Positions 63,976-64,000 of a stretch of 64,000 nt of DNA are shown here, piece after piece. The stretch's first letter is position 1. The number at the start of each line of letters is the position of its first letter. Under the pieces are notes generated by a model that saw only the letters and a list, made by a program, of their open reading frames with translations, did not search any database and was not told the DNA's origin. The DNA is from Saccharomycopsis phalli. Taxonomy: Eukaryota > Ascomycota > Saccharomycetes > Ascoideales > Saccharomycopsidaceae. The DNA is taken from assembly GCA_020342235.1 (NCBI GenBank), contig CP073218.1, positions 930,001-994,000 of the forward strand, in the 5' to 3' direction. The translations under genes were made by a program, and so were the position numbers.

Positions 63976-64000
63976 GAATAGCGGTCAAACTTGGTGACAA

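Larger units (their letters stand above)
63138..64000. repeat. Module flank, copy 3 (cut by the window end)
   Basis: Nearly identical to 55531-56445. Differences seen are single bases plus a TTTG gain at about 63680. The LINE start expected at about 64053 is outside the window. Confidence 0.9.

Overview
The window reads as a nuclear contig of a budding yeast (Saccharomycotina). The conserved genes are single-exon, or carry one tiny intron, and match yeast families closely: NAM9, EAF7, COQ10, MDM12, MCM6, COX23, BCK1 and RAD53. A Zn-dependent AMSH-type deubiquitinase (absent from S. cerevisiae), two families of two-ORF non-LTR retrotransposons, and a 39-nt intron whose CTAAC branch site almost touches the 3' splice site argue against a Saccharomyces-like species. 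They suggest an early-branching yeast lineage; this is inference. Some open frames lack an early ATG, so starts were placed at the first ATG supported by homology.

Layout. 1-8 kb: LINE tail, NAM9 (-) and EAF7 (+) on a 101-bp divergent promoter, a repeat-rich gap, COQ10 (-) and MDM12 (+) on a 67-bp divergent promoter, then an unrecognised secreted repeat protein. 8-25 kb: accessory block with two copies of intron-bearing tRNA-Trp, two near-full-length LINE copies on the minus strand, a secreted RNase T2-like gene, a solo LTR and older remnants. 25-28 kb: MCM6 with MluI-box-like sites at its start. 28-33 kb: gene desert of retroelement debris, including a SINE-like chimera. 33-38 kb: COX23, AMSH-like protease (-) and a coiled-coil protein with a fungal ubiquitin-like domain (+). 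39-41 kb: decayed LINE. 41-46 kb: BCK1 (MAPKKK). 46-48 kb: nested LTR and LINE fragments in a minisatellite. 48-53 kb: LRR/F-box-like gene and RAD53. 54-64 kb: a tandem array with a 7.6-kb period, each unit holding an RNase T2-like gene (-), a 0.9-kb shared flank and a LINE (+). An inverted copy of this unit lies at about 9.8-17 kb.

The most striking structure is this RNase T2-like/LINE module. Three secreted paralogues share a nearly identical 0.9-kb upstream flank and signal-peptide region, but their mature bodies differ strongly. All three keep the first catalytic motif (IHGLW) and have lost both histidines of the second in the same way. LINE copies 1 and 3 share a premature stop and a replaced reverse-transcriptase aspartate, so those modules spread by DNA-level duplication of an already dead element.

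The conserved genes show no operon-like logic. Several are mitochondrial (NAM9, COQ10, MDM12, COX23), and MCM6 and RAD53 act in replication and its checkpoint. Positions of repeats and decayed elements are approximate by 10-30 bases.
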